Source of the DNA: Dendrolimus kikuchii
Taxonomy: Eukaryota > Arthropoda > Insecta > Lepidoptera > Lasiocampidae
DNA length: 64,000 nucleotides
Assembly (NCBI GenBank): GCA_019925095.2
Contig: CM034405.1
Coordinates: 17,107,401 to 17,171,400 of the forward strand
Reading direction: 5' to 3'
The position numbers and the translations under genes were made by a program. Within the stretch, counting starts at the first letter, position 1. Every line of letters begins with the position of its first letter. The notes below the pieces were generated by a model. It was given only the letters and a program-made list of their open reading frames with translations, had not been told where the DNA came from and searched no databases. Positions 33,592 to 44,530 of the stretch are shown in pieces.

Positions 33592-33699
33592 ATGGGTAAA
33601 AAGAGTAAAAATGGACCTAAAGGCAACGTTTTCAAAGTAGTTGGAGCTAAAAGTTTAAAGAAAACAAAAGCAAAAGCAGTGAATTTAGGACTGAAGAAT
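33592..33699 (+). CDS. RBIS-like small basic protein, first exon
   Basis: ATG to an AAT|GTAAGG donor, 36 codons, phase 0. The peptide is very basic: MGKKSK start, 'GPKGNVFKVVGAKSLK', then 'KTKAKAVNLGLKN'. It resembles the start of RBIS (C8orf59), a ~100-residue nucleolar factor in large-subunit ribosome assembly, where a similar 'NVF..A..K..K.K.K.KAKPV' pattern is followed by a second conserved half. That half should lie in a downstream plus-strand exon, which I could not find; the transposon starting at 34001 is 300 bases into the intron. It could be an active gene with a distant exon or a broken one. Confidence 0.65.
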
Positions 33700-34185
33700 G
33701 TAAGGTTGCTTTTCAATTAATTAATACAATTAATGTGCAATAATAAAAACGTTGGGGGTTTGTTATAGTTTTACAATAGCATGTATTTAGTTGTAAACTG
33801 TAAGTTTTCAGAATAAAATAAAATATTCATTGTACAAAAAAGATAACAATTACATAACCTTAAACTCTTCTGAAATTATTTAGTTATGAAATCTTTGCCT
33901 GCATGCTTTTTGGTTCTATACCTCAAGGGACTGCATTTTCCTGAAAATTATTCTGATATGAAAAAATGTTTGTGTGAAATTGTGTGAAAGGTCATACAAA
34001 CAATTCGGTAGTTGACAGTATGAAAAATATAGGCAGATTTTTATATATATCGTAGATTACGATCTAAACATGTCAAAAATAAATTGTTTTAATTAAAATA
34101 ATAAATATTAATTTATATTTTTGAGAAATAAAATAGTTACATTGCAGCCATTAGTCACGTGACAATGAACGCCAATCAGAGCGCG

Positions 34186-34207
34186 TGACGTCATAGTGTG
34201 CAAAACA
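34186..34207 (+). repeat. subterminal inverted repeat, left
   Basis: TGACGTCA followed by TAGTGTGCAAAACA. It mirrors 38391-38412. TGACGTCA is also a CRE/bZIP-type site, so it could serve as promoter element of the plus-strand gene, as transposase site, or both. Confidence 0.7.
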
Positions 34208-34283
34208 CAACAAGTTGTTAATGAATTCTCAGTGAAAATTCATCGTTTTCCAGTAATTTTGCTGTAAAATAATAGTATTTCCA

Positions 34284-35530
34284 TTGTTATGCACTGTGTT
34301 CATACGACTACAACAACCAGTTATTGTAAAAATACCAGTAATTTGCCAAAAATCGACGTTGTTATGCTGGGTGCCTTTTTCGCAACTAACACCAATTTGT
34401 GCTCTGCAGAATTGCATAACATTAAAACTTCTGTGTAAGTATATAACATCACAAACTACTATGGATACTACGTATTATAACATTAAACAATAGCACCTAG
34501 TGTTAAAATTGTGATTAAGATATGGCAAAGTATTATTTTTTAATAATTAATTTTGAGGTTATGATAATTTTAATATTCGTAAATGTTGATGCTAATGGTG
34601 AAATTTCTTTTGTAGATCATCGCGAGTATGTTATGGAGATGACGCCATAAGTTATGTGCATTTGAAACGTGATTGCAAACTCCTGTATTGTAAAGTGTAA
34701 AATATATCCAGATCATAAAGTGCTATCGAAACTTAGATATATCTCAATGTATCGAAATTATCGTCATGGCAGGAGTGAAAAACCAGTATGCACTTCTGCG
34801 GATTGTTATTGGAAAAAATCGAAGCTGTCACAACTGTGAACCAGTTTAAAATATGTAGTAGTAACCCTAGTTTACCATCAAATTCAAATGTACTTATAAG
34901 TTTTTAGAAGAAGGACAAAAAATGAAACTTGAGGATTGTGCATTATTTAAATATCAACATAATTCTGTTCTCAGTGATACAGCCAGCACTTTAATGTATC
35001 AACTTGTTTTAAAATATAATGAAAAATGTGAGTCATTTTTAAGAAATGCAGTAATATCAGATGCTGTCATTAAAAAAATTATGGATGGATGGGATGGATA
35101 ACAGCATCACAGGCTTTTGAAGTAAGTAGATGCAAGACCCAGTCAGAGAAAATTTGGAGCTGAAACTTCATAAAAAAAATTAAGAAATGTGGTCTCATAT
35201 TAAGTCAACAATATCCAATGACTGCTGGTTCACCGGATGGTACATGTGAAAATTGCATAGTAGAAATTAAGTGTCTCTACAGTACAAACCATATTCAAAT
35301 TATATTAAAGATGGGAAGCCTACAAACAAATATGCTCAATTACAAATATAAATATATTTAACTGCTGTGGAAACATGTATATTTTGTATAGTGGATCCAG
35401 ATTTTTCTAATAATAAAAAATTTAAACTTTCTGTGTAGCAATCAGTTATGAATATGTTAATGATCTTATTACTGACAGTTTGTTACCATTTTGGAAATGC
35501 CATGTGTATCCATTACTTTATCAAAGCATA
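34284..35530 (+). pseudogene. YqaJ-type PD-(D/E)XK nuclease relic
   Basis: Several frame-broken segments in correct order. 'MLGAFFATNTNLCSAEL' (about 34350-34420) and 'GDDAISYVHLKRDC' (about 34640-34675) resemble the N-terminal part of insect YqaJ-family proteins. 'TASQAFEVSRCKT' (35101-35140) is followed by 'KCGLILSQQYPM', 'AGSPDG' and 'IVEIKC' (35180-35270); the SPDG Asp and the Glu and Lys of EIK are the PD-(D/E)XK nuclease residues. 'YIKDGKPTNKYAQLQ' and 'CIVDPDFS' follow. Family members are exonucleases related to phage recombination enzymes. At least four stops or frameshifts make it inactive. Confidence 0.72.
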
Positions 35531-35685
35531 TGAAGTAACCACTAGGTAGATTCTGTTCTCATCATTTTATAATAAAATAAAACACAAAATGATTTTGGAG
35601 TTTCATTTAATGAGGCAATCTTATAAGTTAACTAAACTACCATGCTCTAGGGCTAGGGTAACTAGGTTAGTTCATGACTACTTAA

Positions 35686-35811
35686 GGCCGGTTCCTATAT
35701 CTTATTATTCACTCACCCATCAGTTGAATTTTGACATTATTTGTATGAAGCTTATGTCAAATTTTAAGCGATGGTAAGGTAAATGTACTCTATAAGATAT
35801 AGGAACCAGCC
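35686..35811. mobile_element. MITE, copy 1 (126 bp)
   Basis: Terminal inverted repeats ggccggttcctatatctta and its near-complement ending aggaaccagcc. The interior has an inverted 'aattttgaca' / 'tgtcaaatttt' pair. Same element at 54929-55057. Non-coding. Confidence 0.85.
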
Positions 35812-36469
35812 ATTAGTGTACTTATCATCTATAAAGTAAAATTGTTCATGGAAAGGATATTTATTTACATATTTTTTATTTGTATGAAAGATTTGATCTG
35901 GGTGTGTCGAGTGGAATGGTGATAGTGAGGACTCTGTGTGAGTAACGGATGATGAAGTATATAAAGACAGAGTGTCACAGGGACTTCTTCCATTATTAAT
36001 TTCTTTGAAACTTTGCTTATACTTGATCCAGATGGCCTTAATGATTTCACAGAATATTTCACTTAAAACGGAAATAAAGAAACTGATTTTTGTGAAGACT
36101 ACTAGTGATCCTGCCTGGTCCACAGTCTGGCTTAGCTTAATACTGGATTGAGAAGCTTTACTTCTATATTTATGTGTCATCAGTACTTAAACAGATTTAT
36201 TTGTTGTTCTAAGACCTTGTAAACCTTCTTCCTGGGGTAAAACTGAAAATAAATTGACAATATTATTATTAGATTGTTTCAAGAAAATTAATATTGGAGC
36301 TACTCACTATTAATGTAAGAACCTGTGGTTGTGTTAGGAAGTATTTTCAAGAATTAAACTAGCACCACTGTGGTACTGGCTAATACAGTAAGTACTACTT
36401 TCAACTGATTTATTTACACACTTTCTTAATAGCATCATCTTTTGTTCTTTATTGTTATATATGGTCGAT

Positions 36470-36740
36470 TTAGACTGATACAAGTTCGCTTTCTTCTATC
36501 TGGCTTACAATCAAATTTACTAGGTAAACAGCTTGGTTTCAAACCTAAGTGTGATACAGATCCCATTATTTGATATTATACGTAATTTTCCATATCATTT
36601 GGTAACGTAGAATTATAAATAGGGCTGATAAACACTTACATCAAAATGATCTTCACAAAAATGTGGCCACTTTCTCCTTATTTGTTTACCCCTTAGACAC
36701 GTAAAAAAACAGTTTCTGTAGTGTTTTTATCGTTGTACTG
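36470..36740 (-). pseudogene. THAP-domain protein relic
   Basis: On the minus strand, 'RRKWPHFCEDHFD' (around 36635-36680) matches the end of a C2CH THAP zinc finger, whose last ligands are the Cys and His of C-x2-H-F ('CEDHF'). After a stop, 'NDMENYV' and 'MGSVSHLGLKPSCLP' (36480-36590) follow, as in insect THAP proteins that I recall next to YqaJ genes. THAP domains bind DNA and occur in P-element-like transposases. The N-terminal ligands and the remaining protein are lost or beyond recognition; a possible remainder lies at 35820-36180 on the same strand. Confidence 0.6.
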
Positions 36741-37272
36741 ATACATTGCGGTAATAACAGTGCTTGTAATAATTAGTATTCATTTTTTATTATGTATAAT
36801 TGAAAAAATCTATAGAAAACAGACATGTAATGTTTGTGTGTCCGGTTTTCTTAAACTGGTTTATATTACGTTTTAGACTTCCTACGTATCCAATTGTAGC
36901 ATATTGTTGGACAAAGAGTTGGATTTTGAAAGGAAGTATTTTGAATAATTTTCGGAGATATATTTACACTATGTTTTTTATATTTTCTTATCAACGGCAC
37001 AATTGTATTGAAATAAAGTACCTAAAATAATTATATATGATCGTGACCGATAAGATGTAAGTTGTGTGAAGGATAATTAGAAAATTTAAGAATACTTAAC
37101 CATCATATAAAATTATTTCTAATCTAACCTTAGCGCTTTGGACAATATAAACTTTTTAATGTAACCTTATGACGTTTGACATAGATTTGACTGAATGCGT
37201 GCTGCAAATATCGTCAAAGAGGGTGTAAAAAAAACTGAATATCGTTTAAAGCAGATGCTTCGGTCGGAGTTA

Positions 37273-37473
37273 TCTGTACTAATATTATAAAGAGGTAAAG
37301 TTTGTAAGTTTGTGACGTTGTAGGGGGTAATCTCGGGATCTACTAAACCGATTTTAAAAATTATTTTACTGTTGGAAAGTTACGTTAACAGGGAGTGTCA
37401 TAGGCTATATAACATGACGCTTTATACCACGGGAGCGGGACAGACCACGAGTGAATCCGCGCCGGCCGCTAAT
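37273..37473 (+). mobile_element. non-autonomous Helitron (~200 bp)
   Basis: Starts TCTGTACTAATATTATAAAG, contains 'gacgttgtagggggtaatct' and ends in a GC-rich 'gccggccgctaat'. Same family as 3114-3297, with about 85-90% identity by eye. It sits inside the 34001-38588 element and is therefore younger than it. Confidence 0.85.
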
Positions 37474-38390
37474 AATATTATAGATAACTCTTTATTGTCA
37501 TAATTAAGATATTAATTTTGTCTATATTCTGTTAGCTGCATCTCCATTAATTCCTAATAAAGAAATAATTTAATATATTAATATGATAAGAAACAAATTT
37601 TAGTTCATAAAATAATCAAACTGAACTAGTTTGAATAAAAACTTTTGGATATGAATATTTTTATTTTTATAATAGCCCTTTCCAAGTGGTTTAGTTGCTC
37701 TTAAGTCCCTGCATTAAACTATCCCGTGTAACTACCACCTAGTTCCTACTACTGATATAACTTTGGATTATACATAAAGCCTACTACCCAATATGAACCT
37801 ATCGAATCGTTCCAAGTCTACTATTACAAATGATTTCACTGACTTTTAGCGCAGGATAATCTTTGGGTTATAAGTAGTCATCTAATAACCTTCGTGAACA
37901 TGATGTGTAACACAAAAATAATTTGCCATTATGAATAGTTTTTTTAGAATTATTACATTAGTATTGGTAATTAACAGACTTATAAATATGTACTAATATC
38001 TGTAAAAGCATTTTATTGCGAATTACTACATGTACTAAAATATGTTATGAATTCATTTGTGCATGTATTTTTTATGATTCGTTCCAAGGTACACAACTTT
38101 TGTTGCTAATAGTTTATTTAAAAAAAACTAAAACCTCTGAGTAGTAATATTAAATTATAACACATAAAGCAAATAAATCATAACGATCATTTAAACTGTT
38201 CACTTACATAAAAAAAAAAATATTTATTAAAAATAGGGTTATATTTTTTTCCTGATATCCCGAAAACGCAGAGTGAATTTAGCAACGCTTTGCGTTTTTG
38301 ATGCCGTTTTTAGCGGTGTTGTTTGTTAGCAATGCTCTCTCTAGACATGTTATAACTCAATGTTGATAACACTTCAACCAACCAGATGTT

Positions 38391-38412
38391 TGTTTTGCAC
38401 ACCGTGACGTCA
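38391..38412 (-). repeat. subterminal inverted repeat, right
   Basis: Reverse complement reads TGACGTCA then CGGTGTGCAAAACA, matching 34186-34207 at 20 of 22 positions and at nearly the same distance from its end of the element. Confidence 0.7.
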
Positions 38413-38596
38413 TGCGAGACGCCATGACAGCTTGACGCGTTTTCGTTACGAAATGTCAAAATATTTATAAAATTCCTAAATAAAATATGTTCATGTTGTT
38501 TTTTTACTGAAATATTAATATTTTGGCTAAAATAGACCATAAGGCACAATATAAACCTGTTTCTCAAAAAGTGTCAACTACCGAATTGAACGAATG

Positions 38597-38712
38597 AAAA
38601 CACTTTATTGTTCACCAAAAATTAAAACTATGTTCTTAAAAGTAACTACAGTAAATGTTGAACAAAGGGTGGCTTTATCACTTAAAGCAATCTCTTCCAG
38701 GCAACCCCCAAA
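38597..38712 (-). repeat. dispersed repeat family D
   Basis: 'cactttattgttcacc' to 'agcaatctcttccaggcaac' also occurs at 53275-53385 in the same orientation. On the minus strand it ends with AATAAAG and a GAATG-like tail, so it is read as a retroelement or SINE 3' end inserted on the minus strand. It abuts the right end of the 34001-38588 transposon. Confidence 0.65.
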
Positions 38713-38824
38713 CATTTTTTTTTTAAATAATTTTTAAAAATTAATTAAATTATGTACTTATCATTTTTTTAACATCATCCTCTGGCCTGGCAGTTCTACC
38801 AGTCAAACAAAGTATGAACCTTTC

Positions 38825-39056
38825 TATTTTAATAATAATAATCGGCAGACAAATACACATTATATAGCCCCAAATTAAGCAAGCTACACTTGTGGTATGG
38901 TTAATATACAATGGACTAGACCAACCATAGTAAATAATGGAGAAAATATGTTTCCGATATTTACTATACCAGAAATCGAACCCTGAGCCTCTGCGTTGCA
39001 GTGAGGTAGGCCAGCAAAGGCTTTGCCTGCTCACACACAGAGAGAGAGTCACAGAG
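38825..39056 (-). mobile_element. SINE family 2, inverted copy
   Basis: Reverse complement of the 53903-54140 SINE: 'aggctttgcctgctc' head, B-box complement 'gaaatcgaaccc', and 3' end 'ataataatcggcagacaaa'. Full length. Confidence 0.82.
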
Positions 39057-39584
39057 GCCGTCCTTAAAAGAGTGCCCCAGTATCTTCACCTGCTAGAATA
39101 TAGATTGTACATATTGTGTGGACATATATCTTTGGGTGCAAAATGAAAAGTTTATCTGTAGAATACCAACAGTACCTCGTAAATAAGTAAATAGCCAATA
39201 TGTTCATTACAAAATATAGCAATAAAGGTTTCTTACTGTAAGATCAGAAAATTTGCTATTTTACAAAATTTTAGTTAATTTTATTGTGAATATAGGTAAG
39301 ATATGAAGATGTTACAATAAGTCATTTAGTACATCTATATTCTGCCGGTAGTGGTGTGCAATACGATGTACTTAAATCTAATGCAAGACAATTTAATCTA
39401 GTTACAAATAGCTTCTTTATTTTGTATGTCTGTATACACTTAACATTAGTCATTTACATACTCAGCTGCATATATTTCAATGCCAAATCCTATAGTAACA
39501 GCCTAGCTGTATCCTAGAAAACTATCCCATGTGTATCCCCATCATTGAGGTTTATATTTACTAAATTTCATAACCATTACTTTA

Positions 39585-39800
39585 CAACCATTCTCCCGAC
39601 TGGATGGGTACCACCCCTGGTCTAAAGTATGTCGACATAACAACCTTGAGCTGTGTTCCGTCATTAGTGACCAGGTTCCAGTCTCCCTTAAGAGAGCAGC
39701 AGCCTGTTTGTAGAACCTTTGGTGTTACAAATGTCCATAGGCGATGGTAAACACTTTCCATCAAGTGGGCCGTTTGCCTGTCTGCTGAAGTCCTGCAATA
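39585..39800 (+). repeat. tail-family SINE-like repeat, 5'-truncated
   Basis: Blocks 'taccacccctggtcta', 'ataacaaccttgagctg', 'gtccataggcgatggtaa' and 'ttgcctgtctgctgaa', then a poly-A tail near 39796-39806. Confidence 0.75.
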
Positions 39801-40219
39801 AAAAATAAAAAAGCTAGAATCCTGAGAAAATCACTTTCATATTTAATTATGGCATGATGGATTTATCTATCTATAATATTATCAAATTCCAAATATGCCG
39901 TGTCTGTACATTGCAGCTGTTCAAAAAAACAACTGGAGTAGACTATATAAACGATGGAGAACATAATGCATTTGTTTTAGATTTCTTGTCTGTTTGTAAA
40001 AACATATTATATAGTATAGTATATTATATAGTATTAAACAAAGTTAGGATGATAAGTAATTACAATGTTTTTTTTATATTCAAACTGAAGTTATCAGCAT
40101 AGGTCTTAAATTCCATTATAAGAAATAATCATAGCAAGCGAGCAACCTTTGACCTATCTAAATGGATATTACTAACATAACTTCTTAGTCGGAAATCAAA
40201 TGAAAAACTAATGTGGTGT

Positions 40220-40375
40220 CTGAGAGAATTTTAAAAATTCTATAATTCTCAAAAAATCTCATAAGTCCAAAAAAGAGACAAATTGTATCAAAATATTGTA
40301 AAAACTCGTAATTAATTCGAAATTAAAAACAATCGAATTGAGAACTTCCACTTTTTGGAAGTCGGTTAAAATAGT
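40220..40375. repeat. fragment ending GAAGTCGGTT
   Basis: Ends 'gaattgagaacttcc' plus T-run and 'gaagtcggttaaaat', the same terminus as 3078-3116 and 19405-19440. Confidence 0.5.
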
Positions 40376-40639
40376 AAATTATACAAAAACATGCGCAAGT
40401 GGGCGGCGACAGCGTCCAAATGTGGCTGAATAACGAGGGCGCTTACAAGACTTTTTCAAAACAGCGTATATTACATTAATGGGTTTTATTTTAGATCTTA
40501 TTTCATTGCATTAAAGTTCGAAATTGTACAATAATATACAGCGGTCAGCATTTTTCATTTCGGTTACACTTTTTTCGTCTAGCTCCCATCCGTCGAGTAA
40601 CGTGCGATAAGGAACTTCAAAAGTCTGTTGATTTTGAAA

Positions 40640-40735
40640 AAAAAACCCCTAGTATTACAAAAGTCCATACATGCTGGTGACTGTATTGACTTTCCATCAG
40701 GTGGGATCTAGGCCTGTTTGTCTGCCTGAACTATA
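40640..40735 (+). repeat. tail-family fragment
   Basis: Only the final part of the family ('ttacaaaagtccatacatgc', 'tttccatcaggtggga') plus a short A-run. Confidence 0.5.
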
Positions 40736-40843
40736 AAAAAATTAGATAATGCAAAGCTCAGATAGTATTGTATCATAATTATGTACTCTATTGTTATATT
40801 AGAATTATAAAAAAGTATTGCTGGTGGTAAGGAAACACCTTAC

Positions 40844-41105
40844 TGTTGGAGTTGTAGCTGGCCCTATAGAAAAACTTTAGAGTTCTCAATTCAAATAAAT
40901 TGGTTACCTAGCTACAACTACAAAATAACAGAGACTTTTTGGCAGTGTCATTGAAAAGTTAATCTCATATACATATAGTGGTAAAAGTGCAATAAAAACA
41001 ATTTAAAACTTATCTAAATTGTAGTGACCAGTGATCTTAAGTTACTAACGTAACTATCCATCAAGAATCCATATTCTGCTAGGATAGGTGAGTTTACCTA
41101 TAATA
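40844..41105 (+). repeat. Copia 5' LTR
   Basis: Starts TGTTGGAGTTG and ends CTATAATA; matches 45215-45476 along its whole length. The end is not the usual CA, but the target duplication and equal lengths support the border. Confidence 0.93.
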
Positions 41106-41122
41106 GGTTTAGGGCCCCAGCA
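41106..41122 (+). promoter_or_regulatory. Copia primer-binding site
   Basis: GGTTTAGGGCCCCAGC follows the LTR directly. It resembles the site many Copia elements use to pair with an internal part of initiator tRNA-Met. Confidence 0.6.
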
Positions 41123-41128
41123 TAAAGG

Positions 41129-41800
41129 ATGGAAAGTGTCACTGGGAAAATACAGATTGGTTTATTAGAGGGCAAGTCCAACTGGGATACATGGAAATAT
41201 AAGGTCAGATGCCTGTTACGCACCCCCAAGCGTTAGAGGTAGTCGAGGGCTCATTCCTACCTCCCAGTAGTGAAGCAGTTGAAGGTGGAGATGGCATTGG
41301 AACGTTTAACACCCGTTTAGAACAGTATATAAAAGCCGATGCGACCGCGCTTCTGATTCTAACAACCAATATGCATGAAGAAACACTGAGGAAAGTAATG
41401 AGATTTACGACAGCTAGAGAGGTATGGCTTGAGTTACATAGATTGTTTGATGGAACTGATGAGGACAAAGCATACAATGTATGTATGAGCTTTTTCAGTT
41501 ATAAGAAAGATCAGGGAGATGACATAGCCACACACATGTCCAAATTGAAAAATATTTGCACCCAGCTGAATATTGAGTTAAAAGAAGGACAACAATAGGG
41601 AGTTACCTGAGTTACTATTAATATGTAAAATTCGGGATACTCTTGAGGAATCTTTCTTTCCTTTTAAAAGCAGTTGGCTTTTACAACCGAAAGCTGATCG
41701 AACCATCGAAAATCAGACAAGCCATCTTTGCGCTTTTGAGAGGGCACTCAAGATTAAAAGCGACACTAGTCAAGAGGCGCTAGTTGTAAATAAGACTGTG
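41129..41800 (+). pseudogene. Copia Gag, frameshifted
   Basis: Opens with ATG at 41129 ('LLEGKSNWDTWKYKVR' is the usual Copia Gag start). It shifts frame near 41222 into the 41209-41598 frame ('ARE VWLELHRLFDG'-like segment, 'DIATHMSKLKNICTQL') and shifts again near 41596 into the frame that reaches the zinc knuckle. The two frameshifts disable Gag. Confidence 0.85.
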
Positions 41801-43393
41801 CAGAAGAAAAAGCTAAAAGCGAAGAAATGTCACTATTGTTATCAGAAAGGACATTGGGTAAGAGACTGCCCTAAGTGGATAGGTGACGGGAGACCTCCAA
41901 AGCCTTCACAAAGTGGAACAAACACTTCACCACAAGTTCAGAACATAACATTGATGGTTGTCAACGCATGTTCATCTGTAAGGCTTTCAGATAGGGACAA
42001 TTGGTTTGTTGACAATGGAGCAATGGTACACATCACAAACAGGAGTGACATTTTTCAAGATTTTGCTGATTTTAATTTGAACCACACAGTGACCACAGCA
42101 GACGGCACTACCATTCCAGCAAAAGGGAAAGGATCGGTGGTAGTCGAATCAAGTATCAGTAGCAGAAAGGAAATAATGACACTTAGTAATGTATGGTACG
42201 TGCCATCACTGAAGAGAAACTTGTTTTCGGCTTTAGCTGCACAGGACAAAATTCAAAATAGCATGTTTACTTCAACTTCAACAGAGTGCAAGTTGATAGT
42301 AAATGGAAAACCATGCCTTATTGGACTTAGAAAATGTAATGGAGGATTATATAAGCTTGATCTGAAAGCAATAATCCCAACCAACCATATTCAAGTGAAT
42401 GTAGTAACGTCACAGGAAGACCTATTGCAAATTTATCACGAGAGGTTTAGACATCAGAACCCAAGACATGTCAGAAGCCTCGGGAAGCGAGAGTTAGGTA
42501 TAGACATACCATGCGATGGTCTCAAATGTAAAGGCTGCATATATGGCAAAGCACATCGTCTTAAGTTCGGTAAGAGAGAAAGAGCAACAAGAGTAGGTGA
42601 ACTAATTCATACAGATGTGTGCGGTCCTTTTGAAGAGAGCTTCTCTAAATTCAGATACTTTGTATTATTCAAAGATGACTACTCGAGTTATCGACACGTG
42701 TACTTTATTCGACAGAAATCAGATGTCAAAGACATGGTAGTACGTTTCATAGCTGAAACAAAAACAGCTGGCCATACAATTCGAACCATTCTCTCAGATA
42801 ATGGAGGCGAATTTGACAATAAGGATTTCCGCGATATTTTACACAAGCATGGGATCATACAAAGATTGATGATGCCGTACACGCCAGAACAGAATGGTGT
42901 AAGCGAGCGTGAAAATAGAACTCTAGTAGAAGCAGCAAGATCAATGATGCATTCGCATGTGGAGTTGCCACAAATGCTTTGGGCAGAACTGATCAATACC
43001 GCAACATACATACTCAATCGAACAGGTCCTTCAAGAGTAGAGGATAAGGTCCCCTTTGAGTTATGGTATGGAAAGAAACCAAAGATAAGTCACTTAAGAA
43101 TCATAGGAAGTGAATGCTACTTTCATGTACCGAAACAGAAATGAAAGAAGTTAAGCAAGAAAGCTGTAAAAGGCATACTCATTGGCTACGAAAACGATGA
43201 TGGCTATCGTATATGGGATGGCCATCAGACACAAAGATCAAGGGATGTCACATTCCAGGGCGAAGTTGAATTAAGAATTTCAACAGGCATCAACGAAGAT
43301 CAACCAAGTGAGGAGTCAAGGCAGTTACAGCAGCTTAATCAAGATCGAAACCATGATCTAGAGGGAGTACAAAATGAAGATCACGATTTTTAG
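41801..43393 (+). pseudogene. Copia zinc knuckle, protease and integrase
   Basis: In one frame: CCHC knuckle 'CHYCYQKGHWVRDC' near 41826, protease 'WFVDNGAMVHIT' near 42001 (Asn replaces the usual Ser/Thr after the catalytic Asp), and GAG-pre-integrase 'YHERFRHQN' with 'CKGCIYGKAHR'. The integrase core has DDE residues in 'HTDVCGPF', 'LSDNGGEF' and 'PEQNGVSERENR'. A TGA interrupts the frame at 43142-43144, after which coding continues to a second stop at 43393. The DNGA protease and the stop mean no working product. Confidence 0.92.
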
Positions 43394-43452
43394 TTCAAGG
43401 TCCTTCTTCAGAGGGAGATGAGGATGATTTCCGTGACAGGACTGAAGATTCA

Positions 43453-44530
43453 GTGGGTAGTCATCTAGAGCGATACAGACAGAGACCTGATCAAAGTGAT
43501 AGACAAGACGACTTTTACGATGCTGAAGATGATGGTCATGAGCGACTGGTCGACATCCAAGAGCCGAGATATTTCTTAAGGGACAGAGATACTCTGAGAT
43601 GCCCTGAAAGGTATAATGACTTTGTCTGTTCTGTGGAGTCTTTCCCTGAAACTTATAATGACGCACTGAAAGTTAAAGACCATGAAAGCTGGTTGAAGGC
43701 AATGGAAAGTGAAATACATTCCTTAAAAGCAAATGATGTATGGTCGTTAACTGAACTACCACCTAACAAAAAGGCGCTACCTAGCAAATGGGTTTTCAGA
43801 ATTAAGAGAAATCCTGATGGCTCTATAGACAAATATAAAACACGCCTAGTGGTGAAAGGGTTCAAGCAGCGAAAAGGCATTGATTACGACCAAACTTTCA
43901 GTCCAGTAGCAAGACTAGGTACTATACGAGCGTTACTAAGTGTAGCAGCTAAAGAAAAATTGGTACTAACACAATTTGACGTATGTACAGCATTCTTAAA
44001 TGGCAAATTAACAGAGGAAATCTACATGAAACAACCAGATGGCTTTGACGACGGATACCAGAGAGTATGGAAACTCAATAGAAGCCTATATGCTTTGAAA
44101 CAAGCTCCCAGGTGTTGGAATTCCTGTTTTGCCGAAACGCTACTAGACATGAACTTTAAACAAAGTGATGCAGACTCTTATTTGTTTCTTAGGAAGAAGC
44201 AAAATGAGAAAATTTTGATAACCTTGTATGTTGACGACGGCCTAGTGGCTGGAACAAATGCAAAAGTGCTTAATGAATTTCTAGACGACTTGAGGAAGAA
44301 ATTAAAGATCACTTCTAAGCCTGTAACATACTATCTTGGATTGGAGATCCATCGAGATGAGGATGGTTCTATAACCATCAAACAAGAAGCTTATACAAAA
44401 AGGATTTTAGAGCGCTTCCACATGGCGGAATGTAATCCAATTTCCACACCAATTCAAAAGGAATCGGTGACTGTTCAGTCAGGGGAAGTGGATTTCAGAA
44501 AAGAAAGTGTTTCCGTACAGAGAAGCTGTA
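43453..44530 (+). pseudogene. Copia reverse transcriptase
   Basis: Contains 'LPSKWVFRIKRN', 'KTRLVVKGFKQ', 'FSPVARLGTIR', 'QFDVCTAFLNG', 'LYALKQAPRCWN' and the catalytic 'LYVDDGLV' (44226-44250), in the Copia order. The palm residues are intact. A frameshift near 44505 moves the RNase H part into another frame. Confidence 0.93.

Larger units (their letters stand above)
34001..38588. mobile_element. unclassified DNA transposon, YqaJ nuclease + THAP
   Basis: Ends carry inverted CAATTCGGTAGTTGACA (34001-34017 and, reversed, 38572-38588). A second inverted motif, centred on TGACGTCA and extending through GTGTGCAAAACA, lies 185 bases inside the left end (34186-34207) and 176 bases inside the right end (38391-38412), 20 of 22 bases matching. 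Inside are two decayed convergent genes: a YqaJ-type nuclease (+) and a THAP-domain protein (-). A MITE (35686-35811) and a Helitron (37273-37473) have inserted since. The target duplication is not obvious. I do not recognise a named superfamily with this gene pair. Confidence 0.65.

Noticed and set aside
35764..36180. 138-codon minus-strand frame as an intact gene
   Set aside because: Composition is low-complexity and the frame overlaps a MITE; at most it is the decayed remainder of the THAP protein.
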